Shown one piece after another: positions 19,781 to 28,387 of a DNA stretch of 64,000 bases (positions are counted from its first letter, which is position 1; each line of letters opens with the position of its first letter). The stretch comes from Lactobacillus crispatus (lineage in GTDB: Bacteria > Bacillota > Bacilli > Lactobacillales > Lactobacillaceae): the NCBI RefSeq assembly GCF_018987235.1, contig NZ_CP072197.1, forward strand, positions 1,674,001 to 1,738,000, written 5' to 3'. Under the pieces are notes generated by a model. That model searched no databases and was not told where the DNA came from. It worked only from the letters and a program-made list of their open reading frames with translations. The translations under genes and the position numbers were made by a program.

Positions 19781-20944
19781 CCCGGATTTAAAATTGAAGT
19801 GCAACACCAAGTGTTAAACAAAAAGGCCATGAAGACCTAAACTTGAAGTGACGAAAAATCAAGAAAGGAAGATCTTCATGACCAATTCAAATTCTAGCAT
19901 TTCTAAGCACTATCATCAATTAACCAGCGTACAACGTGGACAAATTCAAGCAATGCTGGATTCCGGCATAACTTCCCGTACTGTTATCGCTCAAGAAGTC
20001 GGCTGCCATAAGTCGACAATCAGTCGCGAAATCAAACGCGGAAGCGTCCTGCAAAGAGACAGCAGCTATTTATTGTATGAGCACTATTACGCTGATACTG
20101 CACAGCTTTATTATGAGAAGCGTCGCAAAAACTGCTATCAGCGCAATCCATTGAAGCATTATGCTGTCTTTTTGAGAATGCTCTCCAGACGCTTCAAAGC
20201 TAAATTTGATGCCACCAGCATCGATGAATTCGTTGGTGAATTCAAAAGGACTATGCCAGGCTACCCTTGTCCCAGCACACCAACTGTCTATCGCTATATT
20301 GATCAGGGCTTGCTGGACATAAGCAATATTGATCTGCCTATGAAGCTCAAAAGACGCAGGAACAAGCGTCATCACGGCCAGAGCGGTCATGCTTTGCACA
20401 AGAAGAATCTTGGCAATTCCATTGAACAGCGTCCTAAAGAGATTGAAGACAGAAAAACGCCGCTGCACTGGGAAGGAGATCTGGTTAAAGGCGTCAGACG
20501 CAAGAATCAGCCTGCTTTAATGACTTTGACCGAAAGAACCACACGCTTTGAAGTAGTTATCAAGATTCCTGACTATCGGGCAAGCACATGCCAAAGGCTG
20601 CTTCAAAATGAGATTGACAGACATCCTGCCTGGTTTAAATCGATCACGTTTGACAATGGCTCTGAGTTTGCGGATATGACCAAGATCAAAGGCTGCCAGA
20701 TCTACTTCGCCCACCCATATTCTCCATGGGAAAGAGGCACCAATGAGAACTGCAATGGACTTCTGCGTCAATTCTTCCCTAAAGGCAAAAGCATGAAAGA
20801 TAAGTCAGCTGCTTATGTTCAACAGGCAACTGATGCCATTAACCGCAAACATCGTCGAATCCTTCAATATCACACAGCAGAAGAACTCTTCAAGCAATAT
20901 ATTTCCTCATAGCCTAACTGTTGCACTTAATTTGACAATTCAGG
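19781..20944 (+). mobile_element. IS30-family insertion sequence
   Basis: The 1164-bp element has imperfect 26-bp terminal repeats sharing the core AAGTGCAACA (left end near 19797-19806, right end mirrored near 20919-20928) and outer bases CC-GG/CCTG. It sits in the intergenic region between divergent map and flavodoxin. The transposase is intact. Confidence 0.85.
19878..20912 (+). CDS. IS30-family transposase
   Basis: The 344-residue DDE transposase has an N-terminal helix-turn-helix (about 5-55: SVQRGQIQAML, SRTVIAQEVGCHKSTISREI) and an integrase core with Asp in LHWEGDLVKG, Asp in ITFDNGSEF and Glu in GTNENCNGLLRQFFPKG. A GTG-initiated frame extends 10 codons upstream, but AGGAAG sits correctly before the ATG at 19878. 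No damage is visible. Confidence 0.95.
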   Translation: MTNSNSSISKHYHQLTSVQRGQIQAMLDSGITSRTVIAQEVGCHKSTISREIKRGSVLQRDSSYLLYEHYYADTAQLYYEKRRKNCYQRNPLKHYAVFLRMLSRRFKAKFDATSIDEFVGEFKRTMPGYPCPSTPTVYRYIDQGLLDISNIDLPMKLKRRRNKRHHGQSGHALHKKNLGNSIEQRPKEIEDRKTPLHWEGDLVKGVRRKNQPALMTLTERTTRFEVVIKIPDYRASTCQRLLQNEIDRHPAWFKSITFDNGSEFADMTKIKGCQIYFAHPYSPWERGTNENCNGLLRQFFPKGKSMKDKSAAYVQQATDAINRKHRRILQYHTAEELFKQYISS

Positions 20945-20998
20945 CCTGAAATATTTTTAAAGTTTGCTAAAACTAAACGTTTTTGCAATAGTTTCATG

Positions 20999-21004
20999 TA
21001 TAAT
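20999..21004 (+). promoter_or_regulatory. -10 box of flavodoxin gene
   Basis: TATAAT, preceded by TG, lies 37 bp before the flavodoxin ATG. It is just to the right of the IS30 insertion, so the native promoter core survived. Confidence 0.45.
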
Positions 21005-21041
21005 AAGATGTCGTATAATGCAGTGAAAGGTATGAAAAATC

Positions 21042-21488
21042 ATGAAAGCAAGAATTGTTTATGCCAGCATGACTGGTAACGATGAAGACATGGCTGATAT
21101 TTTAGAAGAAGATCTTCAAGATTATGGCTTTGACGTTGAAACAAGTGATGTCGGCTTCACTGATGCCAATGACTACTTAGATAGTGATCTTTGCATTTTT
21201 ATCACCTACACCTATGGTGAAGGCGTAATGACTGATGAATTGGCAGACTTTTATGGGGAGTTAAAAGACTTAGATCTAACAGGCAAACATTTTGCTGTGA
21301 TGGGTTCTGGCGATAAGACCTACGGTGAACACTTTTGTGAAAATGTTTTTGACTATGAAAAAGCATTCAAGGATTGCGGCGCAACTGAAATTACTAAACC
21401 CGTAACAATTGAAAATGCGCCAGATGATGATGCAGTCGCTGCAATCGATCAAGCTGCAAAGGAAATGGCCGATAAGTTAAATGGCTAA
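21042..21488 (+). CDS. Flavodoxin
   Basis: A 148-residue FMN protein acting as a low-potential electron carrier. The phosphate-binding loop is SMTGNDEDMAD (about 9-19), and FMN-ring loops are seen in ITYTYGEGVM and MGSGDKTYGEHFC. It is strongly acidic. It overlaps the GtrA gene by 8 bp, so the two are cotranscribed. Confidence 0.93.
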   Translation: MKARIVYASMTGNDEDMADILEEDLQDYGFDVETSDVGFTDANDYLDSDLCIFITYTYGEGVMTDELADFYGELKDLDLTGKHFAVMGSGDKTYGEHFCENVFDYEKAFKDCGATEITKPVTIENAPDDDAVAAIDQAAKEMADKLNG

Positions 21489-22008
21489 TAACAAAAAAGA
21501 CGTCACAGCTGTTGATCAGGCACAAATACGCCGTCTAGGTCAAAAATTAATCAAGCGACACCGTAATCTTTGGGTTTACATGGTTTTCGGCTTTGTCGCT
21601 GCATTAATCAATACCTTAGTCTTCATGGTCTTACACTCATGGTGGCATAATGTGATGGTAATTTCTAACACCATCGCCTTCATCGTCTCCAACCTGGCAT
21701 CTTTCTGGTTTAACCAAAAGGCTGTTTTTATCAATAATGTCGATCATGAACACAGCACGTGGCATAAACTAATCGTCTTTTTCACTTATCGCGTCATCAG
21801 TTTAATCCCTGATACATTAATTATGTTAGTCGGCTTATCCTGGCTGCATTTAAACGCATTACTAGTCAAAATTATCGACCAAATTTTAGTCGGTGTATTC
21901 AATTACTTAACTACTAGATCAGTCTTTCAAAAGCAAGAACATACTATGATTGAACGTGCAAAAATGCGCATTCAAGAACAAAAAAATAAAAGAGACAGCA
22001 AAAATTAA
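21481..22008 (+). CDS. GtrA-family membrane protein
   Basis: The 175-residue protein has four predicted helices (about 30-52, 57-80, 98-118 and 122-142) with the GtrA motif NLASFWFNQKAVF. GtrA-like proteins are linked to flipping or transfer of lipid-linked sugars for wall polymer glycosylation. The nearby wecB epimerase fits a surface-polysaccharide role. The tail (about 155-175) is highly basic. Confidence 0.85.
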   Translation: MANNKKDVTAVDQAQIRRLGQKLIKRHRNLWVYMVFGFVAALINTLVFMVLHSWWHNVMVISNTIAFIVSNLASFWFNQKAVFINNVDHEHSTWHKLIVFFTYRVISLIPDTLIMLVGLSWLHLNALLVKIIDQILVGVFNYLTTRSVFQKQEHTMIERAKMRIQEQKNKRDSKN

Positions 22009-22028
22009 AACTGTCTCTTTATTTTTTT
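21989..22028. terminator. Bidirectional terminator between gtrA-like gene and wecB
   Basis: Arms AAAGAGACAG and CTGTCTCTTT, with flanking A- and T-runs, overlap the 3' end of the GtrA gene. Confidence 0.8.
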
Positions 22029-23169
22029 ACTCAAAATCCTTTGGTTTACTTTCACTATCTTGATTAAAGTAATAATAAATATCATCCATAATTCGATCAG
22101 CTGCATGTCCATCTCCATATGGATTTTTGGCATTCGCCATCCGATCATATTCGTTTTTGTTTTCTAACAAAGCTAGCATTTCTTCACGCACCTTGTCGAC
22201 TTCAGTTCCAACTAACTTCAAGGTACCGGCCTTTACGCCTTCAGGACGTTCCGTCGTATCACGTAAAACCAAAACTGGTTTACCTAAACTAGGAGCTTCT
22301 TCTTGTACGCCACCTGAATCAGTCATGATAAAGTATGAACGTTTAGCTAAGTTATGGAAATCTACTACATCAAGCGGCTCAATCAAATGAATCCTTGGAT
22401 CACCACCAAGCACTTCATTAGCCACTTTTTGTACTCGTGGAGATAAGTGAACTGGATAAATAATTTCTACATCAGGATGCGAATCAATTACTTGCCGCAT
22501 TACTTTAAATACTCGGCGCATTGGCTCACCTTGATTTTCTCGACGGTGCATAGTAACCAAAATCACCTTATTACCAGGAGTAATTGCGTCCATTACCTCA
22601 TGATGATAATCTTGTTGTACAGTCTGTGCTAAAGCATCGATTGCCGTATTTCCAGTAACGAAAATAAAATCAGAATGGTGATTTTCCTTCAGTAAATTAG
22701 CCTTACTCAATTCGGTCGGTGCAAAATATAAATCGGCTAAATCATCAGTCATCTGCCGATTCATTTCTTCAGGATATGGTGAATACTTATTCCAAGTTCT
22801 CAGACCTGCCTCCACATGTCCCAATGTAGTTTGCTGATAAAAAGTAGCTAAAGAAGCCGCAAAACTAGTCGTCGTATCGCCGTGAACCAAGACAATATCT
22901 GGTTTCTCTTCTTTGATCACCTTAGATAAATCAATCATCACTTTAGAAGTAATTTCTTCTAGAGTTTGATTTTGGTGCATAATATTAAAGTCATAATCTG
23001 GTTTAATTTTAAAAATATCTAGCACTTGGTCCAACATTTCGCGGTGTTGTGCGCTAACGACCGTTACTTCTTCAAAACGATCATCTTTTTTTAGTTTCAA
23101 AACAAGTGGTGCCATCTTGATTGCCTCTGGACGCGTTCCAAAAACAGTCATTACCTTAATTTTCCTCAT
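22027..23169 (-). CDS. wecB: UDP-N-acetylglucosamine 2-epimerase (non-hydrolysing)
   Basis: The 380-residue GT-B-fold enzyme interconverts UDP-GlcNAc and UDP-ManNAc, supplying linkage units for wall teichoic acid or polysaccharide. FGTRPEAIKMAP, VHGDTTTSFA, GHVEAGLRT, PEEMNR and TDSGGVQEEAP are all diagnostic. Length is standard. Also called mnaA. Confidence 0.96.
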   Translation of the reverse strand: MRKIKVMTVFGTRPEAIKMAPLVLKLKKDDRFEEVTVVSAQHREMLDQVLDIFKIKPDYDFNIMHQNQTLEEITSKVMIDLSKVIKEEKPDIVLVHGDTTTSFAASLATFYQQTTLGHVEAGLRTWNKYSPYPEEMNRQMTDDLADLYFAPTELSKANLLKENHHSDFIFVTGNTAIDALAQTVQQDYHHEVMDAITPGNKVILVTMHRRENQGEPMRRVFKVMRQVIDSHPDVEIIYPVHLSPRVQKVANEVLGGDPRIHLIEPLDVVDFHNLAKRSYFIMTDSGGVQEEAPSLGKPVLVLRDTTERPEGVKAGTLKLVGTEVDKVREEMLALLENKNEYDRMANAKNPYGDGHAADRIMDDIYYYFNQDSESKPKDFE

Positions 23170-23274
23170 TAAAAAATTCCTCCGCTTAACTATTTTACTA
23201 TACCTGATTTTAGACTATCTTGCACCCGCTTTCTGTGTTTTAATGGAAGTATTAAATTGAAAGTTGGTCGATGC

Positions 23275-23463
23275 ATGAATTCATCATTACTATTATTAAT
23301 TACAACTGGTTTAATTATTTTGATTGGAACGTTTTGCCTTGTTTTTGGTATGGACAAAAACAGACCCGCTAAAACTAGAAAATATTTACTTTATACTGCA
23401 CTAATCTGTGTTTTCCTAGTTTGGGGCTTAATTACTGCAATTATGCTTCAACCCTTAGGATAA
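23275..23463 (+). CDS. Small two-helix membrane protein
   Basis: A 62-residue peptide with two hydrophobic helices (about 4-25 and 38-58) separated by a basic loop (KNRPAKTRK). A TTG start at 23257 with GGAAG 8 bases before it is an alternative, giving 68 residues. It is divergent from wecB. The function is unknown. Confidence 0.55.
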   Translation: MNSSLLLLITTGLIILIGTFCLVFGMDKNRPAKTRKYLLYTALICVFLVWGLITAIMLQPLG

Positions 23464-23493
23464 TAAAGATATCTTTTGGATAACCAAAGCATG

Positions 23494-23525
23494 TAAAAAG
23501 CCTGCAAGACCAATACTTGCAGGCT
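23494..23525. terminator. Terminator after tRNA-Arg
   Basis: Arms AGCCTGCAAG (23499-23508) and CTTGCAGGCT (23516-23525) with a minus-strand T-run terminate the tRNA. The same hairpin could serve the small plus-strand gene. Confidence 0.8.
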
Positions 23526-23533
23526 TATTTCTA

Positions 23534-23606
23534 TGACCCCGGTGAGATTCGAACTCACCTCTACGGTTTAGGAGACCATTGTTCTATCCAGATGAACTAC
23601 GGGGTC
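23534..23606 (-). tRNA. tRNA-Arg (anticodon CCU)
   Basis: The minus strand folds as a full cloverleaf: acceptor GACCCCG paired with CGGGGTC and discriminator A, anticodon arm ATGGT-CTCCTAA-ACCGT with anticodon CCT, and T-loop GTTCGAATC. The 3' CCA is not encoded. It reads AGG, a rare codon in these genomes. Confidence 0.95.
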
Positions 23607-23655
23607 AAACCTAAGATTAACTTTACCAAAAAAAGTGGTAATAGTTAACCTTTTT

Positions 23656-24984
23656 TTAGAATTGTGGATTAAAAAATGTTTTCGGATGGTTGGTATCAGC
23701 AATCTTATCAGCTGCTTTAACAAAAGGCATCCAAATTAGCAAAGTAACAATCATATTTAAAATGCTTAAAACAATTGCACGCCAATCATAATTGCAAGCC
23801 AGAAATGGGCCAATAACTGGTGGCATGATGCTAGGTACTGCCACTTGAACTGGATTAACCAATCCCATAATGCTAACCCAATAAGAAAAGGCAACATTAA
23901 CTAGTGGCGCTAATACAAATGGAATTAGATACACTGGATTTAGCACTACAGGCAGGCCCAAGAGAATTGGTTCGCCAATGTTAAAAATTCCTGGAGCTAG
24001 TGAGATTTTGGCAATTGTGCGATAATCACTGCGTTTAGAAAACATTAAAATCGCCACAATTAGCATTAAGGTTCCACCAGCACCGCCAAACCAGGCAAAG
24101 ACATCAAATGAGCCACGTACCCATACATATGATGGAATATTTCCATTACTAATCGCTGTGATGTTATCATTTTGAGCAGTCATCCAAATTGAATCCAAAA
24201 TTGGTGATAGAACCCCTATACCATTAATTCCAAAAAACCAAAATAACTGCACTAATAAAGTAACGACAATTACCGTACCAAAGCCTTGTCCCCACTTTAC
24301 TAATGGAGTTTGAATTGTGGTAAGCAACCAATTTCCAAAATATTTACCGGTAAGAATTTGGAACAAATAATTAATTCCGCCTACACCAAATATTGCAATC
24401 ATTGCAGGTAATAAAGAATCAAAAGCAGCTTGTTCAGCATGGGGCAAGTTCGATGTCACATGCAAAATAATCCTTGCTTTATAGCAAGCATAATAAATAA
24501 AAAAGCCTAATGAGCCAAACAAAATAGCAGTAAAGAGGCCAGTAGTTGAGAACTGACTAATGTCAAATGCATTATGCAGTGTAACATTATCACCATGAAA
24601 TTTAATCTTAGCTATATTGGCAATGCTTAGTGCAAAAGAAGATAATGCCACAATTGAAGCAGCAAGTCTATTTCCTTCAAAAGCTTTTGCTAGTTGATAG
24701 CCTAAAGCCAATGCTAAGAAAAAGGCAAATAATGAAAATGTTCCTCGCCAAACTAAATTACTGATTGCTACCAATGGCTGCATCGCAAAAGCAAAGGCAT
24801 ACCAACCTAAATGATCATGAGCTGCTTCAATTAAGCTCTTAATTAAAACTGCTAATGATCCTGCCATTGTAATTGGCATTAATGAGACAAATGCATCCCG
24901 TAAAGCAACTAGCCATCTTATCTGACCCCATCTACTAGCTAGCGGCAAAACATAGTCCTCTAGCCATCTAACTAAACGAATCAT
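23656..24984 (-). CDS. PTS lactose/cellobiose-family IIC permease
   Basis: The 442-residue protein has about ten membrane segments and the EIIC region GIFNIGEPILLGLPVVLNP, the substrate-binding motif of cellobiose/lactose-type IIC. It transports and presents a beta-glucoside-like sugar for phosphorylation. No IIA, IIB or glycosidase gene is next to it, so partners must be elsewhere. It overlaps the helicase gene by 4 bp. Confidence 0.88.
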   Translation of the reverse strand: MIRLVRWLEDYVLPLASRWGQIRWLVALRDAFVSLMPITMAGSLAVLIKSLIEAAHDHLGWYAFAFAMQPLVAISNLVWRGTFSLFAFFLALALGYQLAKAFEGNRLAASIVALSSFALSIANIAKIKFHGDNVTLHNAFDISQFSTTGLFTAILFGSLGFFIYYACYKARIILHVTSNLPHAEQAAFDSLLPAMIAIFGVGGINYLFQILTGKYFGNWLLTTIQTPLVKWGQGFGTVIVVTLLVQLFWFFGINGIGVLSPILDSIWMTAQNDNITAISNGNIPSYVWVRGSFDVFAWFGGAGGTLMLIVAILMFSKRSDYRTIAKISLAPGIFNIGEPILLGLPVVLNPVYLIPFVLAPLVNVAFSYWVSIMGLVNPVQVAVPSIMPPVIGPFLACNYDWRAIVLSILNMIVTLLIWMPFVKAADKIADTNHPKTFFNPQF

Positions 24985-26216
24985 TTCTTTCCTTTCAAGT
25001 AATGTGGATGATATCCCTTGTTCTTATTACGTTTCTTGCGTTTTTTAGTTTTATTTTTCTTAGTCGAAGTCTTAATGGGCTGCTCTTTAGCCTGCTTCTT
25101 TTCCTTCTTGAGTTTAGGCTTTTCAGTTGTTAAATGATAGCCTGCAAAGTAGACACGCTCTATTTGTAATTGATCTGCCAATAATTTCTTCAAATCACGA
25201 AAATCGTGATCATCGCCTAAAGTAACCACATAACCTTCAGCGTTCATTCGACCTGTTCTTCCTGCCCGGTGCATGTAAGTATTAGTCTCGCTCGGAATAT
25301 CAAAATTAATCACATAGGTAAGGCCTGGAATGTCCAACCCACGCGCAGCCAAATCCGTTGCCAGCAGCAATTTCGTCTTACCAGTAGCTAGGTCATTTAA
25401 GGCTTTTTCACGGCGTTCTTTACCAAATTCATTAGCTAATAATTCGAACTTAGTCTTAGTATGCCCAAAAATACCAGCAAAGCGCATCATCGTTTTATTT
25501 GAATCAAAAAACAAAATTCCCTTAAAGTGATCCAACTTAGTCATTCGCTGCAAAAATTCAATCTTGTGTTGATTGTCTACTTGCAAAAAATAATGTTTAG
25601 TCGCTGAAGCTTGTTCATTTCTGACATCTACTAACAAGAAATGACGGTTAAAAACTTGCTCCGCATCCCGTGTAATCTCAGAATCTGTTGCTCCAAATAA
25701 TAAGATTTGACTGTCTGGACCCAGATTTTGCCCTAATGCTGATAACAATTCCATTTTAGTAAATTCTAAAATATCATCGGCTTCATCAATAATCAAAGTC
25801 TTGATCTGGTTTACTTTAATTCGACCACTTGAGAAGAAGTCAAAAAAACGGCCTGGTGTAGCTACGACCACTTCAGGATGCTTTTTCTTCAGATTGTCTT
25901 CTTGTCTCTTTCTATTGCCAGCACCAACCAAGCTGACGCCTTTTAATCCTAAAGCGTGGATGTAAGGATTAATTGCATGACGAATTTGTACAGCTAATTC
26001 AGTCGTTGGCGCAATAATTACCACGCTGTTAGCATTACCTGGCTGTGCTTTTTCCAAACTAGGAAGTGCATAAGCCAATGTCTTACCCGTACCTGTCTTA
26101 GCCAATCCAACCAGGCTCGCGCCATTGCGAATGGCATCATAGCTTTCTTTTTGAATTAAAGTTGGCTGGTCCTTGTGTTCTCTAATTAAAACTTGTTTGA
26201 TTTTTTCTTGATACAT
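24981..26216 (-). CDS. DEAD-box RNA helicase
   Basis: The 411-residue helicase has Walker A AKTGTGKT (about 40), DEAD box IIDEADDI, motif III GATDSE (a variant of SAT) and motif VI HRAGRTGR. The last 50 residues are almost purely Lys-rich (KKNKTKKRKKRNKNK), an RNA-binding tail typical of CshB-like cold-shock/ribosome-assembly helicases. It starts 2 bp after the GH25-like gene stop. Confidence 0.9.
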   Translation of the reverse strand: MYQEKIKQVLIREHKDQPTLIQKESYDAIRNGASLVGLAKTGTGKTLAYALPSLEKAQPGNANSVVIIAPTTELAVQIRHAINPYIHALGLKGVSLVGAGNRKRQEDNLKKKHPEVVVATPGRFFDFFSSGRIKVNQIKTLIIDEADDILEFTKMELLSALGQNLGPDSQILLFGATDSEITRDAEQVFNRHFLLVDVRNEQASATKHYFLQVDNQHKIEFLQRMTKLDHFKGILFFDSNKTMMRFAGIFGHTKTKFELLANEFGKERREKALNDLATGKTKLLLATDLAARGLDIPGLTYVINFDIPSETNTYMHRAGRTGRMNAEGYVVTLGDDHDFRDLKKLLADQLQIERVYFAGYHLTTEKPKLKKEKKQAKEQPIKTSTKKNKTKKRKKRNKNKGYHPHYLKGKK

Positions 26217-26218
26217 TA

Positions 26219-26926
26219 TTACTGTGTTAATTGCCCATACTTTTGCTTATATTGACCAACGGTCCCGTTATACGCGTACATCGTTACCTGGCTTTCTAAG
26301 CCTGAAACATTCCTTACGCGTCCGTTAGTAGTGTAGCACCAAAATGAATACTTTAATTTATTCGGTGCCTTACTGTCTGATGACATAAATAACGTTTGCG
26401 GATTAAAGTAATGTTGATATTTATGATCAACTTTCACCATGACTCTTTTGCCAGCTGCTTGCAATAAAGCCGCAAACTGCCCCATTGACCGCAAATATCT
26501 CGCTGAACGAGTAGTCACTGCCGGTACAATTAGAATTGGCAGCGAGCCCGTATTTTGTCCTACTTGCTTAAAAAAGTAGCGGTAATGCTGCATCGGAGTC
26601 GATTCATTGCTATAGGAAATCTCACTACCAAATGCCAAGTTCGTTCCTAAAATTTGGTCACGATAAGACAGATAGTTTTCATCAAAATATGATCTGCCTT
26701 GGGTTGCTTTCAAATATATAAAGGAAACGCCATTAGATTGCAATTTATGTAAATCAACATAGTCAATATCTTGATTTAACTCAATCCCAATCGCACTTGA
26801 ATTAGCATCTGGCGGTAAAGTTGTTTGCCGCTTAAAATTGAAAAAGCCAATCAAAAGAAATGCAATCGCCAGAATTAATAAAGTCAAAATCGCTGGCAAA
26901 GTATACTTATGCTGAAATCTTTTCAT
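26219..26926 (-). CDS. GH25 muramidase-like protein lacking catalytic residues
   Basis: A 235-residue protein with an N-terminal membrane anchor (about 10-30) and a GH25 lysozyme fold: SSAIGIELNQDID (about 43-55), FIYLKATQG (69-77) and a C-terminal WCYTTNGRVRNVSGLE (family: WQYS..G.V.GI). In active GH25 enzymes these places carry GID, ATEG and an LDVE motif. Here they read GIE (E49), ATQG (Q76) and LIVPA (131-135), so the acidic residues are absent. It is probably a non-catalytic wall-binding or scaffold protein. Upstream gene of the helicase and PTS genes, all closely spaced. Confidence 0.75.
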   Translation of the reverse strand: MKRFQHKYTLPAILTLLILAIAFLLIGFFNFKRQTTLPPDANSSAIGIELNQDIDYVDLHKLQSNGVSFIYLKATQGRSYFDENYLSYRDQILGTNLAFGSEISYSNESTPMQHYRYFFKQVGQNTGSLPILIVPAVTTRSARYLRSMGQFAALLQAAGKRVMVKVDHKYQHYFNPQTLFMSSDSKAPNKLKYSFWCYTTNGRVRNVSGLESQVTMYAYNGTVGQYKQKYGQLTQ

Positions 26927-27034
26927 CGGCTAAATTCCTCCCTTAATTATTTTAACCGAAAAGCCTATCAATACAAAAATTTCTAGTCGATGTGCTAAAA
27001 TTTAAATAATGTAAACGAAGGGCAACAAATAAAT

Positions 27035-28336
27035 ATGAAACGACAAATCTCATTCGGCCAAGCATTGGCTACCGTAGTCGGTTCTGTCATCGGAGCTGGC
27101 GTATTTTTCAAGATCGGAACAATTACTGCACAAACTGGCAGCACTTCAATGACCCTGTTTGTATGGATTTTAGCTGGGATCATTTCAATTGCATCAGGTT
27201 TGACCATTTCAGAAATTGCCGCCAGCTTAAAAATTAATGGTGCCATTAAGTATCTTGATTATACTTACGGCCGCGTGTGGGGTTTTCTTTTTGGCTGGGC
27301 ACAAATGATTGTTTATTTTCCAGCTCAAATTGGTGCCCTAAGCTCAATTTTTGGCGTTCAGTTTGTCTCCTTATTTGGAATTAAGGCGAGGTATTCTAAC
27401 CTAATAGCTATCTTGCTAGTGCTTTTTCTCTTAGGAATTAATCTAATCGGAACTAAATTTTCTAGCAAAATGCAGTCGGTCATCACTATCCTAAAAATCA
27501 TTCCAATTGCTTTAATTATTATTTGGGGATTATTTAATCCTACCAAAATACCTGCACCAATTATTCCGTTAACAGTCGGCACTGGACATTCATTTCCAAC
27601 CGCCATTAGTCAAGGGTTACTTTCTGCGTTATTCGCCTTCGAAGGCTGGATTGTAGTGACTAATTTGGCTAACGAAGTCAAAAATCCAGAAAAAGACCTT
27701 TCACGGGCAATTATTTTAGGTCTTTCAGCAATTACATTGATTTATGTTTTAATCAATTATACTTTCATGACCGTTTTACCTATTGATCAATTAACTAATA
27801 ACAATAATGCCGCGTTTCAAGCTTCAATGAAATTGTTTGGTCAATTTGGTGGAAAACTAGTCACTGTGGGAATTTTAATTTCTGTTTACGGTGCGGTTAA
27901 CGCATTCATGCTGACAGGGATGCGCACGCCTTATATCTTGGCTCAAGACAATTTATTGCCATTCTCCAATAAAATTGGCAAGGCTAATATCCATACCGGT
28001 GTCCCAGTAGTTGGCGCGTTTATTGTTGATGCTATTGCAATTGTCATGATTCTACTAGGTAATTTTACTGTTTTAACTGACATGCTAGTCTTCGTTATGT
28101 GGACTTTCAACACAATGTTGTCAGTTGCCGTAATAATTTTGAGAAAGCGTGAGCCAGAATTAAAACGTCCATTTAAGGTTCCATGGTATCCGATCATTCC
28201 AATTATTTCCGTGATCGGTGGTATCTTCATCGTTGTCTCAACAATTATCAATCAATTTGTTCTTTCAATTATTGGTATTGGTTTAACATTGTTAGGACTG
28301 CCAATTTACTATTACATGCAAAAGAAAAATAATTAA
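27035..28336 (+). CDS. APC-family amino-acid permease
   Basis: The 433-residue protein has 12 predicted helices, with GSVIGAGVFFKIG (about 16-28) forming the unwound substrate-binding helix and AFEGWIVVTNLANEVKNPEKDL the helix 6-7 region typical of APC transporters. It resembles serine/threonine exchanger (SteT) and related carriers. The substrate cannot be assigned from sequence. Confidence 0.9.
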   Translation: MKRQISFGQALATVVGSVIGAGVFFKIGTITAQTGSTSMTLFVWILAGIISIASGLTISEIAASLKINGAIKYLDYTYGRVWGFLFGWAQMIVYFPAQIGALSSIFGVQFVSLFGIKARYSNLIAILLVLFLLGINLIGTKFSSKMQSVITILKIIPIALIIIWGLFNPTKIPAPIIPLTVGTGHSFPTAISQGLLSALFAFEGWIVVTNLANEVKNPEKDLSRAIILGLSAITLIYVLINYTFMTVLPIDQLTNNNNAAFQASMKLFGQFGGKLVTVGILISVYGAVNAFMLTGMRTPYILAQDNLLPFSNKIGKANIHTGVPVVGAFIVDAIAIVMILLGNFTVLTDMLVFVMWTFNTMLSVAVIILRKREPELKRPFKVPWYPIIPIISVIGGIFIVVSTIINQFVLSIIGIGLTLLGLPIYYYMQKKNN

Positions 28337-28340
28337 CGAA

Positions 28341-28370
28341 AAAAGCCGCCGATTTTGGGCGACTTTTTGT
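28341..28370. terminator. Terminator between permease and flavoprotein
   Basis: A hairpin of GCCGCC with GGGCGAC, flanked by an A-run and a T-run, lies between convergent genes. Confidence 0.65.
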
Positions 28371-28387
28371 TTAAGTAAATATATTTA

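Larger units (their letters stand above)
19768..20957. repeat. 13-bp direct repeat flanking the IS30 element
   Basis: CCTGAAATATTTT occurs at 19768-19780 and again at 20945-20957, immediately outside the inverted repeats. It has the form of a target-site duplication. Confidence 0.75.

Noticed and set aside
20070..20468. Minus-strand ORF inside the IS30 transposase
   Set aside because: Antisense shadow with no family resemblance.
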